A stretch of DNA of 64,000 bases. Source: Globodera rostochiensis (taxonomy: Eukaryota > Nematoda > Chromadorea > Rhabditida > Heteroderidae). The first letter of the stretch is position 1. Every line of letters starts with the position of its first letter. Where the stretch lies: assembly GCA_018350325.1 (NCBI GenBank), contig JAEVLN010000026.1:496001-560000 (forward strand), written 5' to 3'. The position numbers were made by a program, and so were the translations under genes. The notes below the pieces were generated by a model that searched no databases, was not told the DNA's origin, and saw only the letters and a list, made by a program, of their open reading frames with translations. This document shows positions 44,544-56,002 of this stretch, piece by piece.

Positions 44544-45061
44544 AGCCGAATTGATAGACTTTATTCAGCAATTTGAAATATTAATCTGAATCAAAAACTT
44601 TTATTTACATTTTGTATTCATAGATTCTTCGAACGCGCTGTTCTATTATAACTTTAAGCCGAATTTTATAAAAATATTCAAAGGAAATCAAATTGAATTT
44701 TATCTTGACAATGTTGTAAAATAATAGATTGTTTTGTCAAATTTAAGTCTATTTCCTACATTGATTTGATTCTTTAAAAAAATATTAGGAAGATGGACAA
44801 AACGTTTTTTTAACAAAGGATGATTCCTACATTTTTATTTTTTATTTTTTAAATAAATTGCTTCCGGTGGGCGTAACGCATCGCTCGCCGACTCGTGCAA
44901 GTTGCCGAATTTTGGACACACCGGTGGCGAGATGAACAAAATTCGGCGAAAATGAGAAAATAAAAATCGCAAAAATTAAAATTTTGTGGTTAGACCTTAA
45001 ACATATTTTTTTTAAATGCATCACATTAAATTTGACGATTAATGTTCAAAAGTCGGAAAAA

Positions 45062-45735
45062 CATTTTTATTTATTTGTTCCACAATTGCTGAAAGCATTT
45101 TGAAATGTTCCGTTCTTTCATTTTCGTAATTCCTTTCCGCAACGCCGACTTGATTGCGTTTGAAGCAAAATATATTTTTTAAAATGCGGACAAAACGTTT
45201 TTTCAACACCTGATGGTGCCTGAATTTTTATATTAATACGTGGCAAGGCAACATGAAAAACAAATTAAAATTTTCTTTTAAATTAACATATTTGTCCTCT
45301 CGGAATTCTGATTTCTGGTTTCCGAAAAATTTTAAGGCCTCAGAATTCCGAAATTTTTTGTGGTCGTCGGCTCCCATCCCTGGTCCAAACTATGCTTTAT
45401 ATAAACCATAAATAATGATTTGAAAATGAAAAAGTTACGGTTATAACAGTGTAGGGCCGTGTACAGAAAAGTCATTAATAAATTTGACAAGAAAAAGTAT
45501 AAAAATGCTGAGGAAAGTTGCTTGGCCGTCTTCATATTATCTGACACCTTTTAAATAATTAAATTGTTATCAATTTTAAATGGCAAAAAATTTTAAATAA
45601 GTTTTAAAACTGACAAATATATTTTAAAAAAATAATTTAACTTGATAAAAGGTGGCCAACTCAAAATGTCGGTGAGGAATTCAAACGAAAAAAATGTGTA
45701 GGCCAAAAGGACGAAGGAGCCGGACGGAGATGCCA
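45062..45735 (-). pseudogene. Sre-class receptor pseudogene
   Basis: Minus-strand pieces of three Sre exons remain: an exon 1 start near 45735 (MASPSGSFVLLAYTFF-like), an exon 5 start at about 45548 (NMKTAKQLSSAFLYFFLSN) and a last-exon relic at 45215-45062. Exons 2-4 are missing, and unrelated repeat sequence (45290-45385) splits the block. The 5' flank matches Sre gene 2. Confidence 0.75.
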
Positions 45736-46299
45736 TTTATAGAAAGTAAAAAGGATCTTCTAGATGGAATTCTTTGAAGATTGGTACCCAGATCCCGTAA
45801 CTTCGAATCGTAACCTCAAACTTATCTTATTAGCAGCAATTAAGAGAGAAACTCCAAACAACATTTTTGTAATTTTGAGTTTGAGAATGGGCAAATGAAA
45901 ATGTTTTAGCGTGACAGTTTTTTTGTAGTAGAAAATCAATTAAAAGAACAAAATTATTGGAATAAATTCATTTTTATGTCGTAATTCTTTTGATTCTTTT
46001 TTGTTGCACTGCAATGAGAACATTGGCTAACATTTGACGTAATTTTGTTTAGGTATTATTTTCTCAATTTGTCTACCGTGGAATTTGACTAAGAATACGC
46101 AAGTTTTTCCATGCCCATACAAAAAAAAATATATGGAATTTGGTATGTTCTCTCAAATTAAAATTTTTCGAATAATTTTAAGTCGTCATTGAATTACAAT
46201 AATTATTAGGGCTGGGATTTATGCTACAAAATATGCCAAAAATGCCGAAATACGCACTAAATATGCACCAAAAAAAGGCATTTTAGTGCATTTATTTGC

Positions 46300-46704
46300 T
46301 TAATACTTAATTTTTTCTTCTTCTAACGTCTAATAAGTAGATTTAAAGCCTTTTCGCGTATTATTTTGTTATTTTTGGAAAGTTGAATAAATTTGAAAAA
46401 GTTTTGGAATTTTAACCGCTTCATCGCCATTTGGCCATCTCATCGCCAGCCAGCCATTTCAGCGCCGCCATTTTTTATATTTATTTATTTTTTTACGCGA
46501 AAATTCAATTTTTTTAGGCCTTCTTTTCAAAAACGACTAAAAGTCTATAATAGTTAAAGAGGAATTATTTTTCAAAACAACCAGAAATCAATGATTTTGC
46601 GTTTCAAATTTTTGGTCAAAAATAAATATGTTCAGAACCCCAAAATATGCTTTTTTCACCAAAAACCCCGAAATATGTCTAAATATGTAATTTCAACCTT
46701 TTTA
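46300..46704. other. Intergenic region, no gene seen
   Basis: AT-rich sequence with ATATGCACC/ATATGTCTAAATATG repeats and a short GCCAGCCAGCCATTTCAGCG stretch. It leads into the SHTH 5' flank of copy J at about 46705. Confidence 0.5.
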
Positions 46705-46950
46705 CCATTAAATTTATCGAAAATAAATGGTTAGCCCGGGTATAGGCGAAATATAGTTTGAATTTTATTTGTAAAAATTGGCATTCAATAACGTGTAATT
46801 TTATGTTTTCTTACTACATTTTACACGTCATATAAGACCTTACTTAAGCTTTTTCCAATAAAATACTAAGAAAAAAAATTCATTTACTTTCATTATATGA
46901 ATTAAATATTTATATTCAATTCTTTCAGAGCCAATAATTTACACAAGAAA
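46705..46950 (+). promoter_or_regulatory. Conserved SHTH 5' flank of copy J
   Basis: It contains TAGCCCGGGTATAGGCG, ATTGGCATTCAATAACGTG (TGGCAT at 46779-46784), ACGTCATATAAGACCTTAC and TTCTTTCAGAGCC before the ATG. The upstream AAACCCGGG part is missing. Confidence 0.5.
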
Positions 46951-48083
46951 ATGAATTTATTGCTTTTATTATTTCTATTTTTAAATGTATTACATTTAAT
47001 TTTGACGGTTAATGAAAAGAAAATTCCGCCAACTTTTGATGAAATATATGGGAAAGGATGGGACGAAAATGACCATCAACAAATAAAAGTGGAAACATCG
47101 CCGTTAAACTCGGGAGAAAATGCACTAAATGAACAAGCTGATCATAATGACAATATAGATCAGGATGTTGAAGCTTATAATTCGGATTCGACTGATCAGA
47201 ATCTTACACAGGAAGATCCGAATCGCATTGATCAAAGTGATGATGAAACAATTGAAGGAATTAATGCAGAAAATGAATTCTCTGAGCAAGAAAAAAGAGA
47301 AATTATTTGCAATTTTCACGCGATGAAAGAAGAATTTAAGAAAAAGGGAAAATTCCCGGCAACAGAAAGGGTTAAAATTGAGGAAAATTTTGGTAAAAAA
47401 TTGGGAGTCAATCGCAAGAAAATTTATCAATGGAAAAAAGAATTTGGGTTAAGTCGCAAACAGAAAAAATATATAAATAGTTTTTATGAAAAGAAAAAGC
47501 GCGAATTTATTGAAAGAATAGAAGAGATCAAAATGTGCCAATATGGAGAACAGATTAAACTTATCAAAGATTTGGGTATTTCTGAAGTGACATTTCGTTG
47601 TTGGAAAAAGGAATTTGGACTTCCCATCGATTGTAAGAATTTAAATAAGTATAATCACAATTATTCACTTAAATTTAGCGAAATACTCCGATAGCGAGAA
47701 ATTGGAATTGATGGAAAAATATTACAAAATTAAACAAATAAATCCTAAACTTAATGTCACTGATATTGCCAAAAGGCTGAATATTAGTTCAGTTACATTA
47801 TACAAATGGAAAAAACAATTTGATCCAATTTTAAATCAAAATTCTGTTGATAAAAATTCATTGATGAAGAATGGCTCAACTTTTACAGATAACGAGTATT
47901 CAAATTTACTATTTAATATTTTCAGCAATTTAAAAATAAATTAATGTATTTATAAATAAATTTTCGTATTATAGCACTTCTGAACATCCAATGCCCTCGT
48001 CGGATGATAAATTGTGGGCCTGGAATCGCGCAAAGAATAAAAGAACAGAAAGAATTGATGTGGAACACTCCGTGAATAAATAA
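46951..48083 (+). CDS. SHTH-J: secreted helix-turn-helix repeat protein, 335 aa, three exons
   Basis: Exons 46951-47632, 47679-47895 and 47975-48083 total 1008 bases in frame. Signal peptide MNLLLLLFLFLNVLHLILT; block PPTFDEIYGKGWDE; acidic region; HTH unit 1 KIYQWKKEFG, unit 2 TFRCWKKEFG (preceded by GISEV), unit 3 TLYKWKKQF with the helix-2 sequence IAKRLNISSV seen also in copy F. The tail has DKLWAWNRAKNKRTERIDV, so the KKKR patch is reduced to KNKR. It ends VNK. The exon 2 type is shared with F while exon 1 is closer to E and I, which points to exchange between copies. Confidence 0.85.
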
Positions 48084-48259
48084 GGTTCCGTGAACTCCTC
48101 CCCCATTAAAAGGACTCTCCCATTCCTAAAAAACATCAAAAAAAAGGGCCGTTTTTTAAAATTATTAAAATTTCTAACAAAATGGTGCCAAAAGGTGCCT
48201 ATTGGCAGTCGGGATATGATTTTTAACTTTTTTGATAAATTTTGGTGATTTTGAACAAA

Positions 48260-48475
48260 AATACAGTTTTTTTGAGAATTCTGCTTCACTTCTGCTGGGG
48301 TCGAAGGCCGTCGGTACCGATTGTTAAGAATTTGCAACCATTTTAAAATACGGTCATTTGGGGGATGGGGGGAGGGGGGGAATTTGGCGGTGTCGATAGG
48401 CGCCGCCGGGAAAATTTGTTGATGATTTTAACAATGTTTGTTAAAAAAATTGCTCTAAAATTAACGTAAACATGA
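48260..48475. repeat. SINE-like dispersed repeat, copy
   Basis: It includes GAGAATTCTGCTTCACTTCTG, GGCGGTGTCGATAGGCGCCG and GGGAAAATTTG, as in the copies at 6240, 32280, 35815 and 61160. No B-box is visible here. Open frames on it are not conserved. Confidence 0.5.
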
Positions 48476-48659
48476 TCAAGAGATCCAATGTTTTGAGAGG
48501 ACGCTTTGATAAAATGCCTTTTTTCTATTGAAAATTTTGAACCTTCACAAGGCCAAATCATGATTTTCTCCATTAAAATTACAAATTGTCAACCCTCATG
48601 CCAAATTCTTGGTGAGGTACACTTATTCTGAAATTTTCACAATCCCGGTTCATGAGGAC

Positions 48660-48754
48660 TAGTGTTCGGCAATGGCCTCGATACGATATTTCGATATAAA
48701 TATCGCGATATATCGCGAAAATTAAATCGAAATATCGTATCGTGCCGAACATTA
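48660..48754. mobile_element. 95-bp palindromic hAT-type MITE with 8-bp target duplication
   Basis: ATGAGGAC flanks both sides (48652-48659 and 48755-48762). Ends are TAGTGTTCGGCA and TGCCGAACATTA, and the interior ATCGCGATATATCGCG is palindromic. It shares termini with 41098-41580. Confidence 0.85.
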
Positions 48755-48886
48755 ATGAGGACCAAATTCCGTTCGATTGCGGGTCGAATGGCGGTATGAA
48801 GATGTGTTTAATGCTGAATTCTTTGAAAAAAACAGAAAAATACCGCAGCGTGAAATATGTCCCATTAACAGACAGGCGTACGGACC

Positions 48887-49497
48887 GAATGTCGACGGTG
48901 CGAATGTCGACCAAGCCAAAATCAGTCCGAATATCGACCGGTCCGAATACCAACCGTCCGAATGTCGACCGGTCCGAATGTCGACCAAGCCAAAATTTGT
49001 CCGAATACCGACCAAGCCAAAATCGGTCCGAATACCGACCGTGCAAATGTCGACCGGTCCGAATGTCGACCAAGCCAAAATCGGTCCGAATACCGACCGT
49101 GCAAATGTCGACCGGTCCGAATGTCGACCAAGCCAAAATCGGTCCGAATGTCGACCGTCCGAATGTCGACCAAATCAAAATCGGTCCGAATGTCGACCAA
49201 GCCAAAATCAGTCCGAATATCGACCGGTCTGAATACCAACCGTCCGAATGTCGACCGGTCCGAATGTCAACCAAGCCAAAATCGGTCCGAATGTCGACCA
49301 AGCCAAAATCGGTCCGAATACCGACCGTCCGAATGTCGACCAAACCAAAATCGGTCCGAATGTCGACCAAGCCAAAATCAGTCCGAATATCGACCGGTCC
49401 GAGTACCAACCGTCCGAATGTCGACCGGTCCGAATGTCAACCAAGCCAAAATCGGTCCGAATGTCGACCAAGCCAAAATCTGTCCGAATGTCGACCA
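48887..49497. repeat. Left tandem array of the MULE element
   Basis: Units GTCCGAATGTCGACCAAGCC + AAAATCG (about 27 bp), and shorter GTCCGAATACCGACC variants, form a nested higher-order array of about 600 bp. The inverse array lies at 51830-51986. Long open frames across it, in all phases, come from the repeat. Confidence 0.9.
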
Positions 49498-49623
49498 GTT
49501 ATAAAAATTCAAATTTCTTTGTGTTTGCTTTAATTAGGCGTTTAGTTTTTTGTGTTTTTAAAATCTCTAGCCATTTAATAAATGTAGTTTTCACGTTCAG
49601 ATTTCCATTTTTATTTTCTGATT

Positions 49624-51621
49624 ATGATGAATAATACGAGGGCACTTTTGGTTAAAGCAACGAACCATCGGCAAGACATAGGTGATGCAGAAAAGTTAGA
49701 GGAAGAGTACACCGATGAGCCGACAACTATGGTCGATTTTAGCGTAGGAAAAACACGAAAAGCGGAAGGTCAGGCGATTTGGAAAGGTAGTTTAAAGTTT
49801 TGGACTGCTAATATCTGAGAATTTAGGTTTCCGTTTCGTTTTAAACCGAACAAAAGGAAGCAAGAAATTTTGGGTCTGTGCCAACTTGAGAAAAACAAAA
49901 TATCAAGTAAAAGTCCATACGTCTGTGGATGATATTTCGAGAGGGACAATCCTACCGAGTAAAGATTCAAATGCGCACAATCACTTGCCAAACCCAGCAG
50001 GGGTCGAAGTAAATTTAAAATTTTAAAAACTTCTAAAAATTTGTTGCAGGCAGAACGTCGGCTTAACGATTTCAAAAAAGAGTTGACGCCGAAAAGAATC
50101 GCAACTCGAGACGGGATGCCCTAAGTTTTTTTGATGATATAGATTACCTTAAATGAACCAAATATCAGGTTTCTGATCTACGATTCAGACACAGTGCGGC
50201 CTGGTGCATCAGATAGCATATTCATGTTTGCAAATGAACAGGTCAGCAAATTTTAACTTCCCGGCCGTCCATTGTTTGATGGGTCGTGGCACGGAGAACA
50301 ACTACAGAACGACAGTTCAGTACATGGAAGTACTGACTGCCTTGAAAGAACATTTAGGCGAAGGAAACGGACCATTGACAAGTATTTTTTTAAGTTTGAA
50401 AAGGAATCAAAGTTGTTTTTTAGTTATGACTGATTTTGAGTCAGCTCTAATGCCGTCCCTCAAAAACTCTTTCAACCCTGCAGAAAATAAGGCGTGCTTG
50501 TTCCATCTAGGGCAAGCTTTTTTTACGAGGTTTAAGAAACTTAAACTTGTTCGGCACTATGGAGTTGAAGAAGTGCGCCGCAGTTTTCGATGGCTTATCA
50601 GTCTCGCCTTTCTCCCACAACAGTTGGTTCGAAAAGGGTTTGGGATCATCATAAACCAGTCATTTAATGGAATGGAAGGTTTAGATATCATTTTGATTTA
50701 AATAAAATGTTTAAAATTTACAGAATTTTTGTACTATGTTGGGAAAAATTACGTGTGCTTAAGCAGATGGGAGGTGGAGCAAAAACAAGACGCATTCTTA
50801 CCAAATGCGGATGCTGAACGACTTGACGCGAGAGCTGCAGCCGTTCATTCGACACCAAGTTGTTTGCCTTTTTTTATTTTTATATCTTTGTAATTAGATT
50901 TTTCTGGCAACTCTGACAATGTTCGTGGTCTCCTCTCTCTTTCGCGGATTTCAAATGTATCAAGTTTGGAAGCATTAATTCAAGCCATTGTCCGACAATT
51001 GGTAACTGTTCAAGATCAAGGTAAATGATTGAAATCAAATGAAGTTTAAGCCCATTTTAGCGCCGTCACGCTTCGGACTACCCATTGCTAGACCGCCCAA
51101 GTTCCCAATTTCGCTATGGAATGTTAGAGACCGAGTGGAGAGCGAGCTTCCGCGATGTCAAGCAAGCATGGAAGCCAACCATTTGGCTCTTCAGGTTTTA
51201 AAAGTTGTTTATTTATTATTAAGTATTAAATTTTTAACAGAAACAATCCAAACGTCGCCCGCGAATGCTCGATTTTCTTGCTTCTCTCCACAAGTTCGAC
51301 TCGCAGAAAACACAGGAAGCGCGAGAAGCACTGTTACAGCCGGGCAGCATTTCTCGTAGGCCGGAGTACGTTCAAATGGACAAGACGATCAAACATCTCG
51401 TAAAAAATGCTCCGCTTCACACCGATGAAGACATCAAGGCTTTGGAGGCCATCTCACTTGCCCTGCACCGAGGTGGCATCGTCGCAAATATGACGGCGTC
51501 GGGTGAAGTGAGAGAAGATGAAGAGCAAGACGAAGAATGGAGGTACTCGACGAAAATGAAGAAAACATCCCTCCCCATCCAGCCCGCAATTCGATTACCC
51601 GCCTTACTATTCATTTTATGA
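49624..51621 (+). pseudogene. Mutator-like (MULE) transposase gene with FLYWCH-type finger, partly decayed
   Basis: Exon 1 (49624-49786) joins at G|GT to exon 2 (49827-50008), giving FRFVLNRTKGSKKFWVCANL and a distal NAHNHLPNP, a FLYWCH-like finger (W, C and HxH kept; the second Cys appears as Tyr). Exon 3 starts at 50050 (AERRLNDFKKELTPKRIATR). Further on FLIYDSDTVRPGASDSIFMF, then MTDFESALMPSLKNSF and NKACLFHLGQAFFTRFKKL match the MULE transposase domain (catalytic Asp and C..H); SLWNVRDRVESELPRC and HLALQ match its C-terminal part. The section holding the first catalytic Asp (DGTF) is missing and stop codons lie between blocks, so the gene is probably inactive. Confidence 0.8.
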
Positions 51622-51829
51622 AAACTCTGGTCACGATTATTGAGAATCTTTATTAAGAATATTTATATCATTGGAACCAAATTTTTATTTGTACGTTGAT
51701 TTTATTAATTTTTATTTGCCCGTTGATTTTATTATTATTATGAACCAGCCGATAAAAAATTCTATTTCTTAAAAGTAATTTTAATGCTAAAAAATGGGTC
51801 TTGTTCATAAAGGGTTAGGTTTTGCACCG

Positions 51830-51986
51830 ATTTTGGCTTGGTCGAATTCGGACCGGTCGACATCGCACGGTCGGTATTCGGACCGATTTTGGCTTGGTCG
51901 GTATTCGGACAAATTTTGGCTTGGTCGACATTCTGACCGATTTTGGCTTGGTCGGTATTCAAACCGGTCGACATTCGGTTCGGTAG
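51830..51986. repeat. Right tandem array, inverted relative to 48887-49497
   Basis: The units TTTTGGCTTGGTCGGTATTC and GGACCGATTTTGGC are the reverse complement of the left array. Together with it they bracket the transposase gene. No matching short target duplication could be seen outside the arrays. Confidence 0.85.
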
Positions 51987-52503
51987 CCATCTGAAACTTT
52001 CTTCTGGACCAGGGCTGCACGACGTTTTCGTGGTTTTTTAGGTTTTTTGTTCTCGTCCAAGAATTATTTTATCATTTTCGTAATTTAAAAAAAAATTATT
52101 ATACATACAATTGTAAATGTATTATTTTTTACATGTTTTGAAGATTTTTTAAAAATTTCAAAAAAAAAAATTCTTATGGAAAATGTCGATCTTTGGGAGC
52201 AGATTTTTGGTCAAAGAAAAAGTCATTTTTAGGGGTGCATTTTTGGGTTGAAAATTTTTGATCTTTAAGGGTAGATTTGTAGTTTTTATTGCATTTTTCT
52301 TAAGAAATTTTGGGAAAAAGTGCCTGAAATATTGAACTTCTTTAAAGAATTTTCGGAAAAATTCCTAAAAACTGCATTTACTTAAGAAAATCCCTAAAAT
52401 ATGATTTATTATAAAAAAAGGGCGAAATATTGATTTAACAAAAATATATATCCGGGCCATATTGATGACCTCAAATCTTACGAATATCACTCATATTAAT
52501 TAT
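51987..52503. other. Intergenic region, no gene seen
   Basis: AT-rich sequence with TTTTTAGGGGTGCATTTTTGG-like stretches that resemble the 40-bp unit of the CLN3 intron array. The 3' flank of copy K begins near 52460. Confidence 0.5.
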
Positions 52504-53622
52504 TCACGGAGTTTCCACTTCAATTCTTTCTGTTCTTTTTTTCTTTGCCAGATTCCAGGCCCACAAATTGTCATCCGACGACGAGGGCCTCGGATGTTCA
52601 GAAGTGCTAATAATAAAAAAATCTATTTATAAATCCATTAATTATTTTTAAATTGCCAAAATATAAAAATGTTAAATTTGATTACGCGTTATCCGAAAAA
52701 GTTGGGCGATTCTCAGATAATGAATGTTCATCAACGAAATTTACAAATTGTTTTTTCCATTTATATAGTGTTGTTCTTTCAATATTTAGAATATTGGCAA
52801 TATCAATTTCACTAATTTTAGGAATTCTTTGTTTAATTTTGTAATATTTTCTGATCAATTCCAATTTCTCGCAATCGGAGTGTTTAAATTGCGCTAAATT
52901 TATGTGAATAATTTTTGAAAATGATTATTTAAATTCATACATTTAAAGGGAAGTCCAAATTCTTTTTTCCAACACCGAAATGTTTCATCAGAAATACACA
53001 AATCTTTAGCAAGTTTATTCTGTTCTCCATATTGACTCATTTTGATCTCATCAATTCGTGCAATAAATTCGTCCTTTTTCTTTTCATAAAAATTTTTTTT
53101 ATTTCTTTTCGTTTTGCGACTTAAGCCAAATTCTTTTTTCCATTTATAAATTTTCTCGCGATAAACTCCCAAATCTTTTCCGAGTTTACGCTCAATTTTA
53201 ACCCTTTCTGTTGCCGGGAATTTTTCTTTTTTTTTGAATTCTTCTTTCATCGCGTGAAATTTGGAAATAATTTCTCGTTTTTCTTGCTCAGAGAATTCAT
53301 TTTCATCATTAATTCCTTCAATTGTTTCATTATCACTTTGATCAATGCGATCCGGGTCTTCCTGTGTAAGATTCTGATCACTTGAATCCGAATTATAAGC
53401 TTCAACATCCTGATCTATATTGTCATCATGATCAGCTTGTTCATTTAGTGAATTTTCTCCCGAGTTTAACGGCGATGTTTCCACTTTTATTTTTTCATGG
53501 TCATTTTCGTCCCATCCTTTCCCATATATTTCATCAAAAGTTGGGGGAATTTTCTTTTCATTAACAGACAAAATTAAATGCGCTGCATTTAAAAATAAAA
53601 ATAATAAAAGCAAAAAATTCAT
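52504..53622 (-). CDS. SHTH-K: secreted helix-turn-helix repeat protein, 330 aa, three exons
   Basis: Minus-strand exons 53622-52941, 52893-52686 and 52606-52504 total 993 bases in frame. Signal peptide MNFLLLLFLFLNAAHLILS; PPTFDEIYGKGWDE; acidic region (SSDQNLTQEDPDR); HTH unit 1 KIYKWKKEFG, unit 2 TFRCWKKEFG, unit 3 TLYKWKKQF. Exon 2 ends ATAACGC|GTAATC, giving DNA instead of DNE. Exon 3 has RPSSSDDNLWAWNLAKKKR and then stops early (VETP) because two bases are lost before the usual EHSV. The 5' flank on the minus strand reads ATGGCAATCAATAACGTG, one base off TGGCAT. Confidence 0.84.
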
Positions 53623-53860
53623 CTTCTTGAGAAATATTGGCTCTGAAAGTATTTAAACAAATAGATTTAATCCATATATTTAAAGTAAATGAAATTTTTC
53701 GATTTTTTCTTGGTATTTTATTGGGAAAAGCTTAAGTAAGGTAACATATGACGTGCAACTAGTAAGAAAACATAAAATGACACGTTATTGATTGCCATTT
53801 TTTTACAAATAAATTTCAAACTATATTTCGCCTTCCGGCTGGCTACCTGTCTAAGTCAAA
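53623..53860 (-). promoter_or_regulatory. SHTH 5' flank of copy K
   Basis: On the minus strand, ATCAATAACGTGTCATTTTA, TTTTCTTACTAG, ATGTTACCTTACTTAAGC and CTTTCAGAGCCAATATTTC lead into the ATG. It is closely similar to the flank of copy M at the window end. Confidence 0.5.
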
Positions 53861-54139
53861 TTTTCATTATACATTTTTGATTCAAAAAATTTGATTAAAA
53901 TCAGTGGTTGATGAATAGAGGCCGGATTTATATGGATAAAAATCTTACCAAATATTGCCATAAAATATAAACCAAACAATTATCAAAAAGTGACAATAAA
54001 AAAATAGGCAAAAGTCAGTTTTTTCATTGCAAATTAGTTTTACTGTTCAACTCAATCTTGAAAAATAAAAGGTGACCCTTTTTTGAAAATTATCGATATT
54101 AAGTTTTGGGTAAATATCGGTCATAGCGGCAGAGCCTGA

Positions 54140-54480
54140 ACGAAATATATATCAATCGACTCCTCTCGGTTTGCAAGAATCCTAAAAAAAAATTTTTGTT
54201 TGTCAACCATTTCCCGAAGAGTTACAGACCCGGGACTGAAGTGTCTTTTGACTGTGGACTCAGTTGTCCACTGATTAAAAAAATGGGAAAATCACGCATA
54301 TAGGCTTTCTAAATAAGGAATTATTGATAGAAAATCAAAATTGAGAAATATAGCAGTTTTTGAACCAGTTTAAAAACTTCCCGGATCTGTAACTCTTCAG
54401 GGAATGGATGCCCAATAAAATTTTTTTCGGATTCTTTCAGACCGAGAGGAGTCGATTGACATATTTTTCGTTATTCCTCG
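54140..54480. repeat. Dispersed repeat R1, copies 3 and 3b, partly inverted
   Basis: 54147-54310 repeats the R1 order (CAATCGACTCCTCTCGG, GAAGAGTTACAGACCCGGG, CTGAAGTGTCTTTTGACTG). 54380-54470 is a reverse copy (CTGTAACTCTTCAGGG ... AGAGGAGTCGATTGACATAT). Another partial copy is at 55545-55730. Confidence 0.6.
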
Positions 54481-54753
54481 TTTGGCTTTACTTTTTTGTC
54501 TCTTAATTTAACGAATTGGTCTCTCCGCAGAACTAAATGTGCACATTTTCTGACACTTTTTCTGGTTCCAACCCGATAAATGATGGATAATACTTTTATT
54601 GTTGAAGAAACCGTTGTTGTTCATTTTTCAGACTTCCAGCCATTTTGAGAATGAATTCAGGAAAAATGGCAAAAATTTGAAATCGTAATTTATCATCTCA
54701 CGCATAAAATCACAAAATATTTTAAAGTATCTCAAAATTGCTGCATTTAAATA

Positions 54754-55374
54754 TCAGAATTTCAACAAAATTTGACCGATTTTTGCAAAACTTACAATAA
54801 TTGTCCAAAATAAAGAAACATAGAATTTTAGGAACAGATTATTTTGACTACCAAAATTAGCATGAATATCAACAAATTTTATACACTTGATCGTGTCAAT
54901 GTTTTGGACCTTGGGGCCAACAAGACAACGACATTTGATCTTGTCTTGATTAGGGTTTTCGACTCTTTTGAGACCGGAATTGGTCGTTTCGTTTAAAATT
55001 TCTGATTCGATATGTCCGAGAATCGAAAACCAGCCAAAATCAATCACCACCGCGGATTTAAAAAAAAATGTTTTCGTTAAAGAACTATCCGCAAAGCGCG
55101 CGCTAGTTCCATGAACGGCTGAAGAACGCATTTGCGCGCAACGCTCACGTGCACGATGAAGCAAAAGTGCGCGAGCTGAAAACGGGGCGAGTACGTGGTC
55201 AAGAAGTTGGAGGTGTTTTGTTGCCCATTTTGTTTTTCGATGTTGTTCCTCTCCGTCGAACAATTGTAACATTCCGTTAAGGCGCTTTACCTGCTGCGGA
55301 AGTACAGAGAAATGAAGTCCAGATACTACAGCGATTGATATGGCAGACAACTTGTTTTCAAACAATTCTTTCAA
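54754..55374 (-). CDS. Uncharacterised open frame, 206 codons
   Basis: The minus frame starts MKELFENKLSAISIAVVSG, passes HVLAPFSARALLLHRARER and AVVIDFGWFSILGHIESE, and ends in a hydrophobic tail. It is the longest frame in this area free of obvious repeats, and its first half is less AT-rich than its surroundings. I recognise no domain and see no splice support. It could be part of a degraded transposon or a genuine orphan. Confidence 0.25.
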   Translation of the reverse strand: MKELFENKLSAISIAVVSGLHFSVLPQQVKRLNGMLQLFDGEEQHRKTKWATKHLQLLDHVLAPFSARALLLHRARERCAQMRSSAVHGTSARFADSSLTKTFFFKSAVVIDFGWFSILGHIESEILNETTNSGLKRVENPNQDKIKCRCLVGPKVQNIDTIKCIKFVDIHANFGSQNNLFLKFYVSLFWTIIVSFAKIGQILLKF

Positions 55375-56002
55375 TATAAAATTATTTTTTACGCTATGGA
55401 CACTCTCCCTTGGGTTTTATGTACAGTTAAAACATTGAGAAATGATCCATAGCACTAAATCTATTTTCTGGCCTAGTTAATCAAAATCGGGAATTTTTAT
55501 AAGCCAGAGTGAAAAATATGGATCATACGGTCCGGCAGACTCAAAATCGAACGAAATATATATCAATCGAATCCTCTCGGTCTCTAATGTAAAAATCCGG
55601 AAAAATTTGCGGCAACCATTCTCCGAAGAGTTACAGACCCGGGACTGAAGTGTCATTTGACTTGAATTCATAGCGAGTTTCGGTTTTTGAAGCGGTTGAA
55701 TTTTTTAAATTAAGGAAAAAATTGTAAATGGAAGGAATGGAGGGCTCGACAAACGTTTCTGACGTCAGCAGGCAAGACGCAATTGACCCTCTCTCCCCCC
55801 ACTCCCCGCCCCGGTGGATTAAACGACCAATTTTCAACAACAAAGTGCACGTTCCAAATGTGCAATAAAAAATAAACATTCTAAAATTTATCCATTTATC
55901 ATCCATTAAGAAACATTCAGCACAGCGCAACAATCTATTTCCTTTTGTGAAAATTCCTCGTCACACACTCGGTTCTCCGATCACTCACGCCGCTCGGTTA
56001 AG

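Noticed and set aside
48742..49634. Long open frames through the GTCCGAATGTCGACC array on both strands
   Set aside because: The repeat unit is a multiple of three in places and lacks stops, so several phases are open at once. This is a property of the array, not of genes.
55631..55933. Minus frame of 100 codons with Cys-rich start
   Set aside because: It overlaps the R1 repeat at its 3' end and shows no domain, splice or start support.
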